From Theocolax elegans (taxonomy: Eukaryota; Arthropoda; Insecta; Hymenoptera; Cerocephalidae), in NCBI GenBank assembly GCA_026168455.1, contig CM047426.1, positions 4,271,501 through 4,335,500 of the forward strand: a DNA stretch of 64,000 nt, written 5' to 3'. This document shows positions 36,001 to 48,600 of this stretch, piece by piece (position 1 is the first letter of the stretch; each line of letters opens with the position of its first letter). The position numbers and the translations under genes are program-made. The notes beneath the pieces are model-generated. The model was not told the DNA's origin. It made no database searches and saw only the letters and a list, made by a program, of their open reading frames with translations.

Positions 36001-39000
36001 TGCTACTGAAGCGTTCGTTAAAGAACTTGGCTTAGAAGACGATACACTTCTCAAAGAAGGAAAAGTTCAAATTCGTGAAGTTCCTGCAGGTACCTACCTT
36101 ATGAAAGAAGAATCACATAAGGTATGTCCTTACAAAAGAAAAATGTCATTAGACATTTATTTATTTACTAGAAATATACACATTGAGATAAATAAGTTAT
36201 CTGTACATAAGATGGTAAAAATATATAGAAATATTAAAAACTAAAAATTTATAAACTATAACATAACATTTATAAGTTGAATAAGAATGATGCAGCGTAT
36301 TTAAATATAACTATATTTAACTATTAGTAATGTAGTTTTTCTATTTCTTTTTTACATATTTTTTGTTAAAGCTCACATTCTTTAATGCATTAGGAAGTAA
36401 ATTAAAATTTTAATAGCAGTTATAAAACTGTTTTTGAGACTTATCAATCTTTCAATTTATAGGAGACATAATCTTATTTCTAATGTTATGCTCAATTTCT
36501 CAGTTAATTTTTTTTAAATACACATATAATAATGCGCAATAAATTCAGGAGTAAATAATTGAAAAATTATTTATTGAGTTTTAGTTATTTTTACTTATAA
36601 TTTTTAGTATTTCCAACTGGAAAATTTTTAAGATACTAATGTACTTTTTTACAATCATATTTTTATAATTTAATGAACTATAAAAGGATGCACAATAATC
36701 TTTAACGAATTATAAAGCGTAAATAATCTTTAACATATTATGATTCATGAAATTCTTTTTATTTTATTAATTAAATTATCTTTAATTTAACAAATAGAAA
36801 GACATTTACTTTACCTAATAATATACTATACATGTTGATTTTTTTTTTTTTTATTTTAACGTCGCTCTTTTTGCTCCCAACTGGTGCTAATCAGCAACGG
36901 AGGCCATACGATGTCTTTTGTCTTTGTTTTTTTGGCCCCGGCCGATTGATACAAGCACCACTGGGAAACGTATTTTCAACACGTGCTTTTTTTATACATG
37001 TTTATCTCATTTAATATTACAATAAAAAAAAATTCCTTAACGTTGTGTGCCCAAAAACACTATTATAATACAATTTTTCATAATATTATAAATTATATTT
37101 ATATAAACCTAAAAATTTTTTTAGGATGTGGCCCTTGTTTACGTTGTGTCGGGATCACTCATTATCAGTCAGCGAGTATCCGAAGGACCTGACGCAGGTG
37201 AAGATGTACATATGTTCAGTGCTCACCAAGGTGAAATCGTAGGTGGTTTAGCCGTGTTAACAGGCGAGCCATCATTTTACACGATACGAGCAAAACACTC
37301 GAGTCGTATAGCTTTGCTTAGTAAATCTACATTTTTTTCTATAATGCGAGAAAAGCCTACCGTTGTGTTACACGTTGCGAAGACCGTGGTCAAACGATTG
37401 AGTCCGTTTGTCAGACAGGTAACGATAATTCTCGATCTTAATTTTTGGTTGAAGTAACTGAAATATTAGTTAAAAATTAAATTATAAAATAATCCTAGGT
37501 CGATTTTGCTCTCGATTGGTTGTTCTTGGAAAGCGGACGAGCGGTTTATCGTCAAGGTGACGAATCTGATTACACTTTTATCGTACTGAGCGGACGCTTG
37601 AGATCGGTGATCACGTACGAGAACGGTAAGAAGGAATTGGTCGCCGAATATGGGAAAGGAGATCTAGTGGGTATCGTAGAGATGGTTACGCAAACGCCAA
37701 GATCGACCACCGTAATGGCTGTCCGTGATTCCGAATTGGCAAAACTTCCAGAGGGTCTTTTCAACGTGATCAAACTTAGATACCCGATTGTTGTTACAAG
37801 ACTGATTAATTTACTTGGTCACCGGCTACTCGGCACGTGGAAACAAGCGCGCCATAAAAATGGAGCTCGCGAGTCACGGTAAATAAATTTTAAAAATTAA
37901 AAGTATTTTTTTTCAGTTTCATCTAATAAATAAATTAAATTAAATTAACAAATTAATTAATCTATATAAAGTAAATAAATTATTTTACATTCATTGATAT
38001 GTTGTACATTGAAAATTTCTTAATTACCATCAACAGACGAACTGCTGTGGACGCACGACCGTCGCAAGTCAATTTTTCAACAGTGGCTATTGTACCCGTA
38101 TCGGATGACGTTCCTTTAACGGCATTTACTTACGAGCTGTACCATTCGTTATGCGCGATTGGTCCTTGCTTACGACTTACCTCGGACGTCGTGAGAAAAG
38201 TAAGTGAAAAAAAGGAAGAGCGTTCTAACAAATTCAGCTCGGACAATGAAAAATAATTTTCTATCTTAAATGTTTCGTAGTGTAACTTATTAAATAATTA
38301 GAATATAATTATAAATATGGTACAAATACTTTAGTTTCTGTAAAATAAGATACACTAAAACTGTTTTTTTGTACATAAATACATTCATATAGATTTTAAA
38401 AAATTTTATAGAATAAAAGTAAGTGTATCCATAAAAGTTTCATTGAATGCATGCAATCGGTCGTAAATTTTAATCTTAGATATTCATAACCATTTTTAAA
38501 TTACGTTGTCCTGAACCTATTAAGCCAACATTTTATAATTTTCCGAAATTACTTAAAGTTTATTATTATTTTTTTTAACAGACACTAGGCGGTTCGATAA
38601 TGGAACCGATGAACGAGTACCGATTGACCTCGTGGTTGGCACAACAAGAAGATCAATATCGCATCTCTCTCTATCAATGCGATTCAAGTTACACTCTTTG
38701 GACTCAGCGATGCGTACGTCAAGCCGATTGCATTCTTATCGTTGGATTAGGCGATCGTACACCTTCGCTTGGTCGGACTGAACGAGAAGTCGAACGACAG
38801 GCTATGCGCACACAAAAGGAACTTGTCTTATTGCACAAAGAACAAAGTGGCCAAAGACCTACCAATACTGTCCAGTGGCTCAACATGAGATCCTGGGTTT
38901 CTAGTCATCATCATATCCAGTGTCCTAAACGCATGTTTACTAGGAAATCTCAATACCGAATAGTGAGTGTCACTTTCAATCGGTATTTGTTGTAGGAATG

Positions 39001-42000
39001 AAGGAGATTATTGCAGTATCAAAATAACATAATAAAGGGTTTTTATTGTTTCTTATCGAAATCATTATTAACTGAAAGTAAGATTAAATATTTCTATTTA
39101 TTTGTTCTACTAAATATCACAACTAACAGTGTACATTAATGTAGTACGATTAAAGAGCAGTCTTACAATGCCAAAAACCATACAAATGATAAAAGACTCA
39201 TTAGTCGAAATTAAACGAGCGTGTTTTAAAATCATATAAAAATAATATTTTATGTTTAACAAAATTAATAAAAATCAGAATGATTAAACATAGATATTTA
39301 GAATCATACGAAAATGTGCCTAAACATGCAAAAAAAAACTTTGTCCTCAGAACGAATTGTACTCAAAGGTACTTATGTCAGAGCCAAATGTACACAGTGA
39401 CTTCAGCAGATTGGCACGATGGTTGACAGGTACCTCTGTAGGTCTTGTATTAGGAGGCGGTGGAGCAAGAGGGGCAGCTCACGTAGGTATGCTAAAAGCC
39501 ATCCACGAAGCTGGCATACCAATCGACATGGTTGGTGGTGTCAGCATTGGAGCTTTCATGGGTGCTCTATGGTGCATGGAGAAAAACATTACCAGCACTA
39601 CGCAGAAGGCTCGTGAATGGTCTAAGGTACTTACTTGTACATGTATATATTTTTGTTTATTCTTCAGAAAAAGTAAAAACCTTTAATAAAATACTACATT
39701 TTATCATTCATCATCATCTATGACTTTTTTCACTGCTCTAATTGAGAGATGACAAAATGTAGTATTTTGTGGGAATATATTGAATATACTTACAACGAGA
39801 TTGATGTAACAAAAAAATATGTGAAAATTGTTTACCGCAGAAAATGACCCAATGGTGGAGGCAAATATTGGATCTCACATATCCAATGACATCGATGTTT
39901 TCCGGTAAAGATTTCAATAATACCATCCACGGCACATTCGGGGACGTGTATATCGAGGATTTGTGGCTTCCGTTTTTTACGATAACCACTGACATCACCG
40001 CTTCTTGTATGCGCACGCACACACACGGTCTGTACACAAGTTAAATCAACCATTGCTTATGAATTTTAAAAAACAAAAAATGATAAAAGAAAAAGAAGTA
40101 ATACGATACTTTCAAATCGCAAAGAGACTGTAAAATTATAATTTACCATCTCTATGTGTGTGTTTTAATCATCGATCTAAAAAAATTTAATACCCACGTT
40201 TCAATTACAAATATATACGTTTATTCATTTATTTATTAGTTTTCGCACTAATCTGTAGATGCATATTATTATCATATATATATACAGTTTTTTTTCTCTC
40301 TAAACATAGTCTGCTTTGAATAGCGGGAGTGAGCTGTGTGATCATAAATTATAAAATAAAATAAAAGAAAAAAAAGAAAAGAACAATGTTATTGACGTAC
40401 TCTCCGTTTGTATTATATATGGTTCAGTATTCACCAAAGTGGGAAGGCAGAATATGTATTGTCAATTTAAAAAAAAAAAATTTTTTTGTAACACGGTGCG
40501 AACAACATTATTTCAATTCACTAAATTCTATATGACCTTCCTGCTCTCTTTCGAAGCCTGATACAATAAGCCCAAATAAAAAGAGTAAAGGGCATAAGTC
40601 GCAGATTAGTGCAGCAGGAAGGAATTAACATATAAATATAGATAGATATATTATATATAAATATCATCGTGGGTTTAAATCCTCGTATCGTCACAAATAA
40701 GAAATGTAACAAACAAAATGAATTTTAAAAAAGTGTAATATGCTGAGGAGCGAAAGACAAATAGTGATTGCTTAATATAATGTGACGCACGTGTTTAGGA
40801 TCGCTTTGGCGGTACATACGTGCTTCGATGTCGTTGTCCGGTTATATGCCTCCCATGTGCGACCCAACCGATGGCCACCTTCTTCTCGACGGCGGGTACG
40901 TCAATAACCTTCCAGGTAATTTGACTTGTACAACACACTGACAGTTTATTGCTTATTCTCTTTTTTAAGGCTTCTATATCATTATTTATATGATTATGTA
41001 TGACTGTCGTTTATCGTTGCCCGAGTATACATACATACGTATATATATATATTATATAAACCAAATTTCATTGCACTTGTCATTTATTTTTATCTATATA
41101 TCTATTTTTTTTTATATAAATTTGTATGAATCTCTTTTATCTTCAACATAAGTAAAATTGCAAAATTCTGTACGATAAATATTAACATTTTTATTGTTTG
41201 ATTGTATGTTGTGTCATTGTGTAAGTACATATATATACATATGTGTGTGTGTGTATTGTTTTTCTTTGTCTCTTCTCAAGTAATGTGTACAAGTTGATTG
41301 CACAATCCGAAAAGAAAAAATGAACAGAAAAAGTATCACTGATGGCTAGAAGTATGCATTGATTATTGTTGATATGTTAATTAATTATAATCCAGTGAGT
41401 AAGAAGCTTGTGCAGTAAACGTGTTGAGCTTAAATGTCAAACTTTCATTTCAATGTAATGGAGCAAATGTCTTTAGAATATATACTTCGAGCCTTTTAGT
41501 GTAGTGTTTGAAAATTGAAAAAAAAGGATAAAATATATGTATCAGGCTCGCTCCCGTTGATAGAAAGATGCACTGTTCATATTTTATAAACAATTCAGTT
41601 TGCCTGAATCAGGCTTACTTTGGAAGTATATTCGAGCCAGCATGACCTTTGCCGGTGTCTTTCCACCGGTTTGTGATCCTATTGACGGGCATCTTTTGGT
41701 CGACGGGTGTTACGTTAACAATGTCCCAGGTATGCTTATTTTGTTTATGGGATTGTTGTTTTTATTTATTTTTCTTTTTTATCCGTTTTAACTACAAAAT
41801 GTAACGTTTAAATGAATTTTTTCTTTTGTGTATTTGCTAATTTTCCTTTGTAAATGTAGTGTTAACACAATAATTTTACAAAGATTGACTTTTAAATTCT
41901 TGTAAATGTTGATGTATATTGTTCTACACAATATATTTTTAGTGTATATACTAATTGCATTGTAACAGCACTGATTAATAAGAAGCTTAAGAATCCAAAA

Positions 42001-44876
42001 ATGTTACTATGATTATTTAAAATTCTTTAGTACATTTCTACCATGACAATATGTTTCTAACTTTACCAAAACTCTACTTAATGTTAATAGAAAAAACAAA
42101 CTAATACTTTTTAAAAATTTGTATTACATCATTAAAACGAGTGTTTAGTGAAAAAATTTTGAATGGTAATTTATTACAAGTAATCTTGTAAAAAATTATG
42201 ACTAATTAAATTAATAAAATTTACTTGTATTATTAGAAAAGATAAATTAATAATAGAGTGTTTTCTTAAACTTTGAAAGACAAGTGTTGCATGCATTATT
42301 ATCCAATATTTAAAAATCTAACAGTGTGAATTACAATCTATTGTGTGTTACCTAATCCATCCAAAACAATCCGTCTTCCAATAAAAATAAATCACTACAA
42401 TCAAAACCAACATACTTCTTAAAATATGTGCAGTATAATCTATATTTAAATCAGTACTTATCTTACACATTTGAAATTAGTCAAGCTAGATACACTAAAA
42501 TTTAATTAATTTAAAATGTAATTTCTTTTTTTCATCATTAAAATAGAATACCTGCTGCTATTATTATTTTTTATTTACAAACACAAAAAGCTGACGAGAT
42601 GCTGAGACAAGGTGCTCATCACATCCTTGCCATCGACGTTGGATCGCAGGATGATACTGATTTAACTAATTACGGTGACTCGTTGTCCGGATGGTGGCTG
42701 CTGTGGAAACGTTGGAATCCTTTTGCTACGCCTGTGAAAGTACCCAACTTACCAGATATACAATCAAGACTCGCTTACGTCAGTTGCGTCCGCCAATTGG
42801 AGGAGGTCAAAAACTCAGACTATTGCGAATACATCAGGCCACCAATTGACAAGTATAAGACTTTGCAGTTTGCTAACTTTGATGAAATTAAAGAAGTTGG
42901 ATATCATCATGGTGGGTGTTGACGAATTTTATTTTTACTTATCACTTGTCTGACAAAAATCTCTTTTATTTGTTTTGTATGTCAAACAAAGACTTTATCA
43001 ATATTTGTTATTCTAAAATTTTTGAGATTTATGAGTAGCTGTACAGTTTTATTTTATATTCAATTGTTATCAACAGAATTTAACTACAATTATTTATCAT
43101 AACGATCATTTTCTATACCAATTAAGCATTTCATATAAATTTAAAAAAAATTTTGTTTCATAACTTTGGGTTTTAAATAATAATTTTATGTAATTTGACT
43201 GTCGCATTTTAACAATTATATTTTTCGTAATCAAGCTCACTTTACATCAAGTTTATACGTTATTATTTAATTTCTTTAGAAAATTACTGGATTAATATTA
43301 AGTGTTGTAATGGTAAAACTTATTTTTTATTCTCTTCTATAAAGATTATAAAAGTAGCTATATGCATTATTCACTCATAATCTGAATACTCAATATTTAA
43401 AAACTTTAATTTTTAAACATATAAGATTTATCGTCTACCGTTGCAAAGAATTAATCAATTTCTTTTTACATCAATAACTATAAAATATACACGGTCTAAT
43501 TATTATTTGCACTTTAATTCTATAGATAACTTTATTTTTTGTATTTAAAACATATGTTGTATACTGATAATTTATATCTCCGCGCTTATCGCAAAAACAT
43601 GTGAATTCCCAAACTAAATTCACAGATAAGTATGTACTTTCTATTTTAATAAATATATAATAATATTCAAAATATTGAAAATGATATCGAATTTAAAGCC
43701 AAATATAGATCAATAATCTGTAAATATAATGTCATGTAAAATCGAACTGAGTATATAAGTGATTTTGTTATAATAATTATCTATATTTACATTGTACTGT
43801 TGTAAAGGATTTTCGGATATCGGTATATTAAATAAATAAATAAATAAATTAGTAAATAAATATTGAAATATCAATGACCAATTTTTATAAAATTTACAGG
43901 AAAAACCTATTTTGAAGGACAATCAAAAGCAGGAATTCTTCCACGATTTAACGCAGACCGAGAAAATGCAAAGGCGTTGCGAGCCAAGCATCAAGCTGCA
44001 AGCCAACAAGCACCATCCTCCTACACCTTTACAGATCTGGCACAAATGATTTGTAAAGTATCTCGCGGTAATCGGTATGCCGATTTAGATTCCGATTCTG
44101 ACGGAATGGAGGAATACGAAGCAGATTTAGAGGAGGATGCCCATGAAGTTGGTTATGCATCTGAACCTAACGTTGGAATTATGGATCAGGTATATTCAAT
44201 TTTTTCATAAGTACTTTTATGTTTGTTCTTGTTGTTTGTAATAACAATTTCATTATTATCAAGGATATGTATACCGATGATGCTTACTTCAATTGTACGT
44301 GTGTGACAAAACGTTAGTAAAACAATACTTTTCAACTTTGTCAATCTTAACAATGGACATATTTTTAAAAAATTAATCAAATTATATGAAAAAAAAAATT
44401 TATAACATATAATACTTTTTTAATATGTATAATCATCTTTTTCTAAATTTCCATGAATAATATATGCATTTTTTCTTTTCTTAATAGATGTTAAAGATAG
44501 ATATATTTCTTGAATTTCAATGAACAATACATACAGTTTTTTTATCAATAGCGTTATTTAAAACAAAAGTTTATTTATACCACAAGACTTTAATATGTAT
44601 AAATATTTTTTATAATATACTTTTAGTATGTATAATGTACAAATGAAATTGTTACATATAATTCATAGTAATAAAAAATGGAAGTTGAATATTACTAAAA
44701 AACGAATTTATACAATCCAGAGTCCAGATGACAATCGGTTACGAAGAAGAGCAGGAGTTTCTTTAAGCCTGTCTGACACCGAAGCAGAAACAGATTTAGA
44801 TTATCATATGAGTGGAAGGAAGGCTTCGCATCAAAAATTTTTCAAAAAATTTGGAAGTCCCACGCTTGAACTGTGA
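33003..44876 (+). CDS. sws: Neuropathy target esterase / Swiss cheese lysophospholipase
   Basis: Exons: 33003-33017, 34451-35272, 35362-35675, 35758-36121, 37125-37418, 37499-37878, 38037-38199, 38582-38962, 39351-39626, 39841-40027, then 40799-40915 or 41613-41729, then 42591-42911, 43900-44189, 44721-44876. This gives 1,359 aa with all phases matching. Layout: transmembrane helix ~38-58, the [14 protein letters not shown] block, three cyclic-nucleotide-binding-like domains (~170-300, ~480-600, ~605-720), then a patatin domain. Oxyanion loop [12 protein letters not shown], nucleophile Ser ~976 in GGVSIGAF and catalytic Asp ~1096 in DGGY or DGCY are all present. The family is an ER-anchored phospholipase/lysophospholipase that hydrolyses phosphatidylcholine species and maintains neurons and glia. 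The five-codon first exon (start 33003, upstream TGA at 33000) is the least certain part. AATAAA at 44907-44912. Confidence 0.95.
33018..34450 (+). other. First sws intron, 1.4 kb
   Basis: AT-rich with GT microsatellite just before the acceptor at 34450. The frames at 33038-33259 (-), 33723-33905 (+) and 33937-34158 (-) are low-complexity and without domains. No repeat element was recognised. Confidence 0.5.
36837..36992 (-). mobile_element. LINE 3' fragment in sws intron 4
   Basis: The poly(A) tail appears as a T-run starting near 36839. The minus strand reads GTATGGCCTCCGTTGCTGAT, then TAGCACCAGTTGGGAGC, then AAAGAGCGACGTTAAAATA before the tail. A 10-bp target-site duplication TATACATGTT lies at 36827-36836 and 36993-37002. 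The same 3' end as 27472-27530, in the opposite orientation, confirms an element family. Confidence 0.82.
40799..40915 (+). CDS. sws: sws alternative exon 11a (DGGY version)
   Basis: 117 nt, phase 1 in and out. Reads [19 protein letters not shown], then [20 protein letters not shown]. It carries the catalytic Asp in DGGY. From memory, the SGY.PP / DGGY.NNLP wording is close to the vertebrate NTE sequence. Acceptor GTTTAG/GATCG and donor CCAG/GTAATT. Confidence 0.88.
41613..41729 (+). CDS. sws: sws alternative exon 11b (DGCY version)
   Basis: 117 nt, identical length and phase to exon 11a, 697 bp downstream. Reads [19 protein letters not shown], then [20 protein letters not shown]. It keeps the catalytic Asp, with Cys in place of the second Gly, and from memory resembles the Drosophila Sws wording. 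Acceptor AATCAG/GCTTAC and donor CCAG/GTATGC. Including both exons would repeat the segment, so mutually exclusive use is expected. Confidence 0.88.
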
Positions 44877-45661
44877 CGTTTAAATAGTATAATTTTTGAA
44901 TATACAAATAAAAAATTATCTTTATTGTTTAAAAAAAAACACAACGATTTCACGTTTTCCATTGTTACTTGTATTTTTTACTTGATTTTAATGAAAGATA
45001 ATTTGTATATCTTCACTTTTATAATATAAAAAAAATTGAATTAAAACGAAAATATAAGAAATAAATTCCACTTTATAAAAAAAAATGTAGATATGTATAA
45101 ATTATAAATGATTTATTTTTATTTTTACCTTCTCTTAATGTTATAATTCGTTTTACGTTACAAAAATAATTTTTAAAAGAATTTGTTTTATAGAAAATTA
45201 TTTTATTTTCAATTGGTACAAAATTATGTATATTCGTTGAAATTGTAAATACAATCGAATTACTAATAATAATTATGTTCATTATTATCATAATATACAA
45301 TATCTTTTTAAAAAAAATAATAATGCTATAAGTTGGAAGTCGGTGTAACAAAATTCTACAAATATATTTTGAGTGAATAAATAAAGATGTTTTACCAAGT
45401 ATATTTAACATTTTAAAACGAATGTTCACTTAATAAGTACGTTCTTACAAGCTATTGTAAAATTCTCACTCATCTGCATTTTACTTAATTAATAACAAAT
45501 AACCATCTTACCAAAATTTAAGATGGATTTCGCACATTGTACAACATATCCGATAATGATATAATATATCCGATAATGATGAAAAGAATCGCAATAACAA
45601 GAAAAAAATATAACATTTGTAAATGAAATAATTGTAATTTAAGTACAAGAAAACTAGTGAT
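44877..45661. other. Tail-to-tail spacer between sws and FPGS
   Basis: It contains the sws poly(A) signal at 44907-44912 and the 3' flanks of both convergent genes. A minus-strand frame at 45073-45429 is Ile/Asn/Tyr-rich low complexity and is not considered a gene. Confidence 0.6.
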
Positions 45662-48600
45662 TTAAAATTTTGTTGACATAGTCAATTCTGGATCAACAAC
45701 AGATAACAATGCACCAACTAAATGTAATGAACCAGTAATCAATACTTGAGGCTTGCAATTGTTTATAGAATTCACATAGTTCTCTTTTCTGATTAGTTGA
45801 AGAGCTTCATACACACTTGTAGCTAATACTGAATCTTTGCCCCATATTTCAACATGTTTTTGACACTTTTCCAGTTGTTTATTTACAGGTGCAGCAACAT
45901 TGTCTTGATCTAGAGTAGTAACTAAACCACCAATATTTGGTACAAAATATGCCTTATTGAATCCTAATTCTTTTAGAGGTTCGAGTAATTTTGCTGAATT
46001 GCGATCACCAGTTGTATTGAACATGAGATACCTGTTGCATTTTCTGTAACATACACATTTTATTTTTTAATATCAATTTAGTAATAAATTACTTAAAAGT
46101 GTATATGTATATAAAATTATAGGAACCTGGAATTCTTAATAATTTCTTGAAACCAAGATATGCAGCATCGAATACTTTCATCAGTATGTGCACCGTCAAT
46201 GTAAAAATCAATTGTCCTGCCTAATAAAATTTGTGTGCGACCAGGCCATCTACATGATTCTAAAGCTTTTGCTACTTTGGTGAAACATAAACTTGTCTTC
46301 TTATAAGGCATGTCTTCTGTATCTTGGATCAAATATTTGCCATCAATTTTGTTCTCGTTGTTTTCTAATAAATTTAAACATCTATTCCAAGTGCTTTCAT
46401 GCCTTGTCATCCAAGTGGAAACCAGTTGGATGGCCAAAGATGCATTATCTGATTGCACCGAGCTTTTGATACCTATAGGGGATTTTTCAATTTTAGGCAC
46501 ACCCGCTGAAGGGTCATAGTGCCTTGCTTTAGTAATGTCTGTACTAAGTCAACCCAATTATAGCGACCCAGTTCATTCATTGCTTTGTGCATGAACCCAT
46601 GACTTCTGCTTCATCTTCTTTAGTTTTTTATTTTCAACATTTTTATATTTGATGCAAAAAAATACACTAATACACAATGAAAACATTCATTTAAAAATCT
46701 AATTACTTCTATATTGTTTTAAGTAATGTATTGATGTGAATCAGATTTTAAACAAATTATGTTTTAGGTATTATAATGAAATTCATTAACAACGATAATA
46801 ATTTTTGAATTGAAAGTTTTTTTTAAATTCATTCTTGTATACAAAAGGAAGAAAAGATAGAAACAGATAGAAATTTTGAGAGGATATCAAGTCAATGATG
46901 CATATGACTTTATAAAATCAGCAACGAAATGTTAAAAATTTAAAATATATGTTGTATGCATGAGAATATTTTATAAATAAACGTGCAGTAAATATTTTCA
47001 TTCGTTAAAAATCTTAAAAGTTATTATTACATTAACTGTATAATAAAAGTACCAAATGAAGACCTGTGAATAATTAAATTATCTTAATAATGAAAATGTA
47101 CATTAACAAACATGTGTAAATGATACAATAAGCAAATTATATGTATGCAATGTCAAAAAGCATGTCTATGCGTACTTTGTGTGAGAATATAAAAACATAC
47201 ACAATGTAATAGAAAATAATACAAAAAAATATCATTATTCTATTCTACATTACATTATAGAATACAACGTTTTTAAAATAAATAAATTCTTAAATTTCTA
47301 CATAAAATTTAAAAAATGGAAGGAATCCATAGAATATGATATTTTAGTATTCGCTATAAATAACTTATGAATTAAAAAAATGAAATAATATATTTAAGTG
47401 TAACTATTATAAAAAAAATATATTTTAAGTATATACAGGAGCATAATTTAAAAAGTTTAAAATTAAAAATAACTAAAACCTTCAACAAGTACACACAGAA
47501 ATTGAAATCCATCGATGTAAGCGTAAAAAAAAGAAAGCCAATGATAAGCCAAATAAATAAATTAAATTAAAAATTACCTAACGTAGGAACCGATTTCCTC
47601 CAAGGATAATCTTCGAGGTTCGGTACGACAGTGAGAGGGCAATTTTTTTCGATCGCTCGATTTTGCAACACCGTCATCGCGTCATTCGGTTGTTGAACAG
47701 TGAAAGCTGGCGTATCGGTTTTAAAAATCCCAGATTTTTGATACGCTATGGCTTCTAAAGTGTCACCCAAAATCGAGGTGTGATCAAGACCAAGACTGGT
47801 GATCCCGGTGCATACCGATTTATTAATAATATTCGTGCAGTCGTATTCGCCGCCAATGCCTACCTGTGAATTAGTAATCGTTATTTATTTGGATCTCAAT
47901 TTGATAGTTTAAGAAATGGAAGGAACAAAAAAATTAACGGGGTGGTTGGAAAATGATTAAAAAATTAAGTTAAATGTTAACAATCCCTAGTTTTTATAAT
48001 GAAACATTCAAATATCCCTTTGATGTACATAATCTTTCCGAAAAGTTATACTTGTTATACAATCAAAAATTAAATATCCAAGTATTTTGCATTTGCTACA
48101 ATTGTCATTTTATTTATTACAATAACTTACTTTTGCATAGTAAAATAATATAACTTTTTTAAACGTTTAAATTCAAATTTCAATAATTGCTATTTATTTA
48201 AAATATTTGTGAGAAATTTGTAGTCCGTTTGGGACAGCTAAGTCAAAAATCAAATATTCAAGTTTTTTCAATTTTACCAATTATTTAATTTTTAATTAAC
48301 CAATTGAGCAATTATTACATAATAAAATTTGGACATTTCATTTTGATTGATTTGAGTGAATTGTGAAAAAGATAATGACTATATCGAATACTGATGTTTT
48401 ACTATAACAAATCTCAGTATCAACTCTCTTAATTAATTAATCGATTAAACTTTATGAAATATACAAGTATTTCTGATTTTTAAAATAGTTTTATGAAACT
48501 AATAAAATAAAATAGAGTACAGATTTAAAATTAAATAATTAAACTGCTTAAATATGTATAATACCAAGGATAGCCACATGAAGTTTCACTTAAAAAAATA

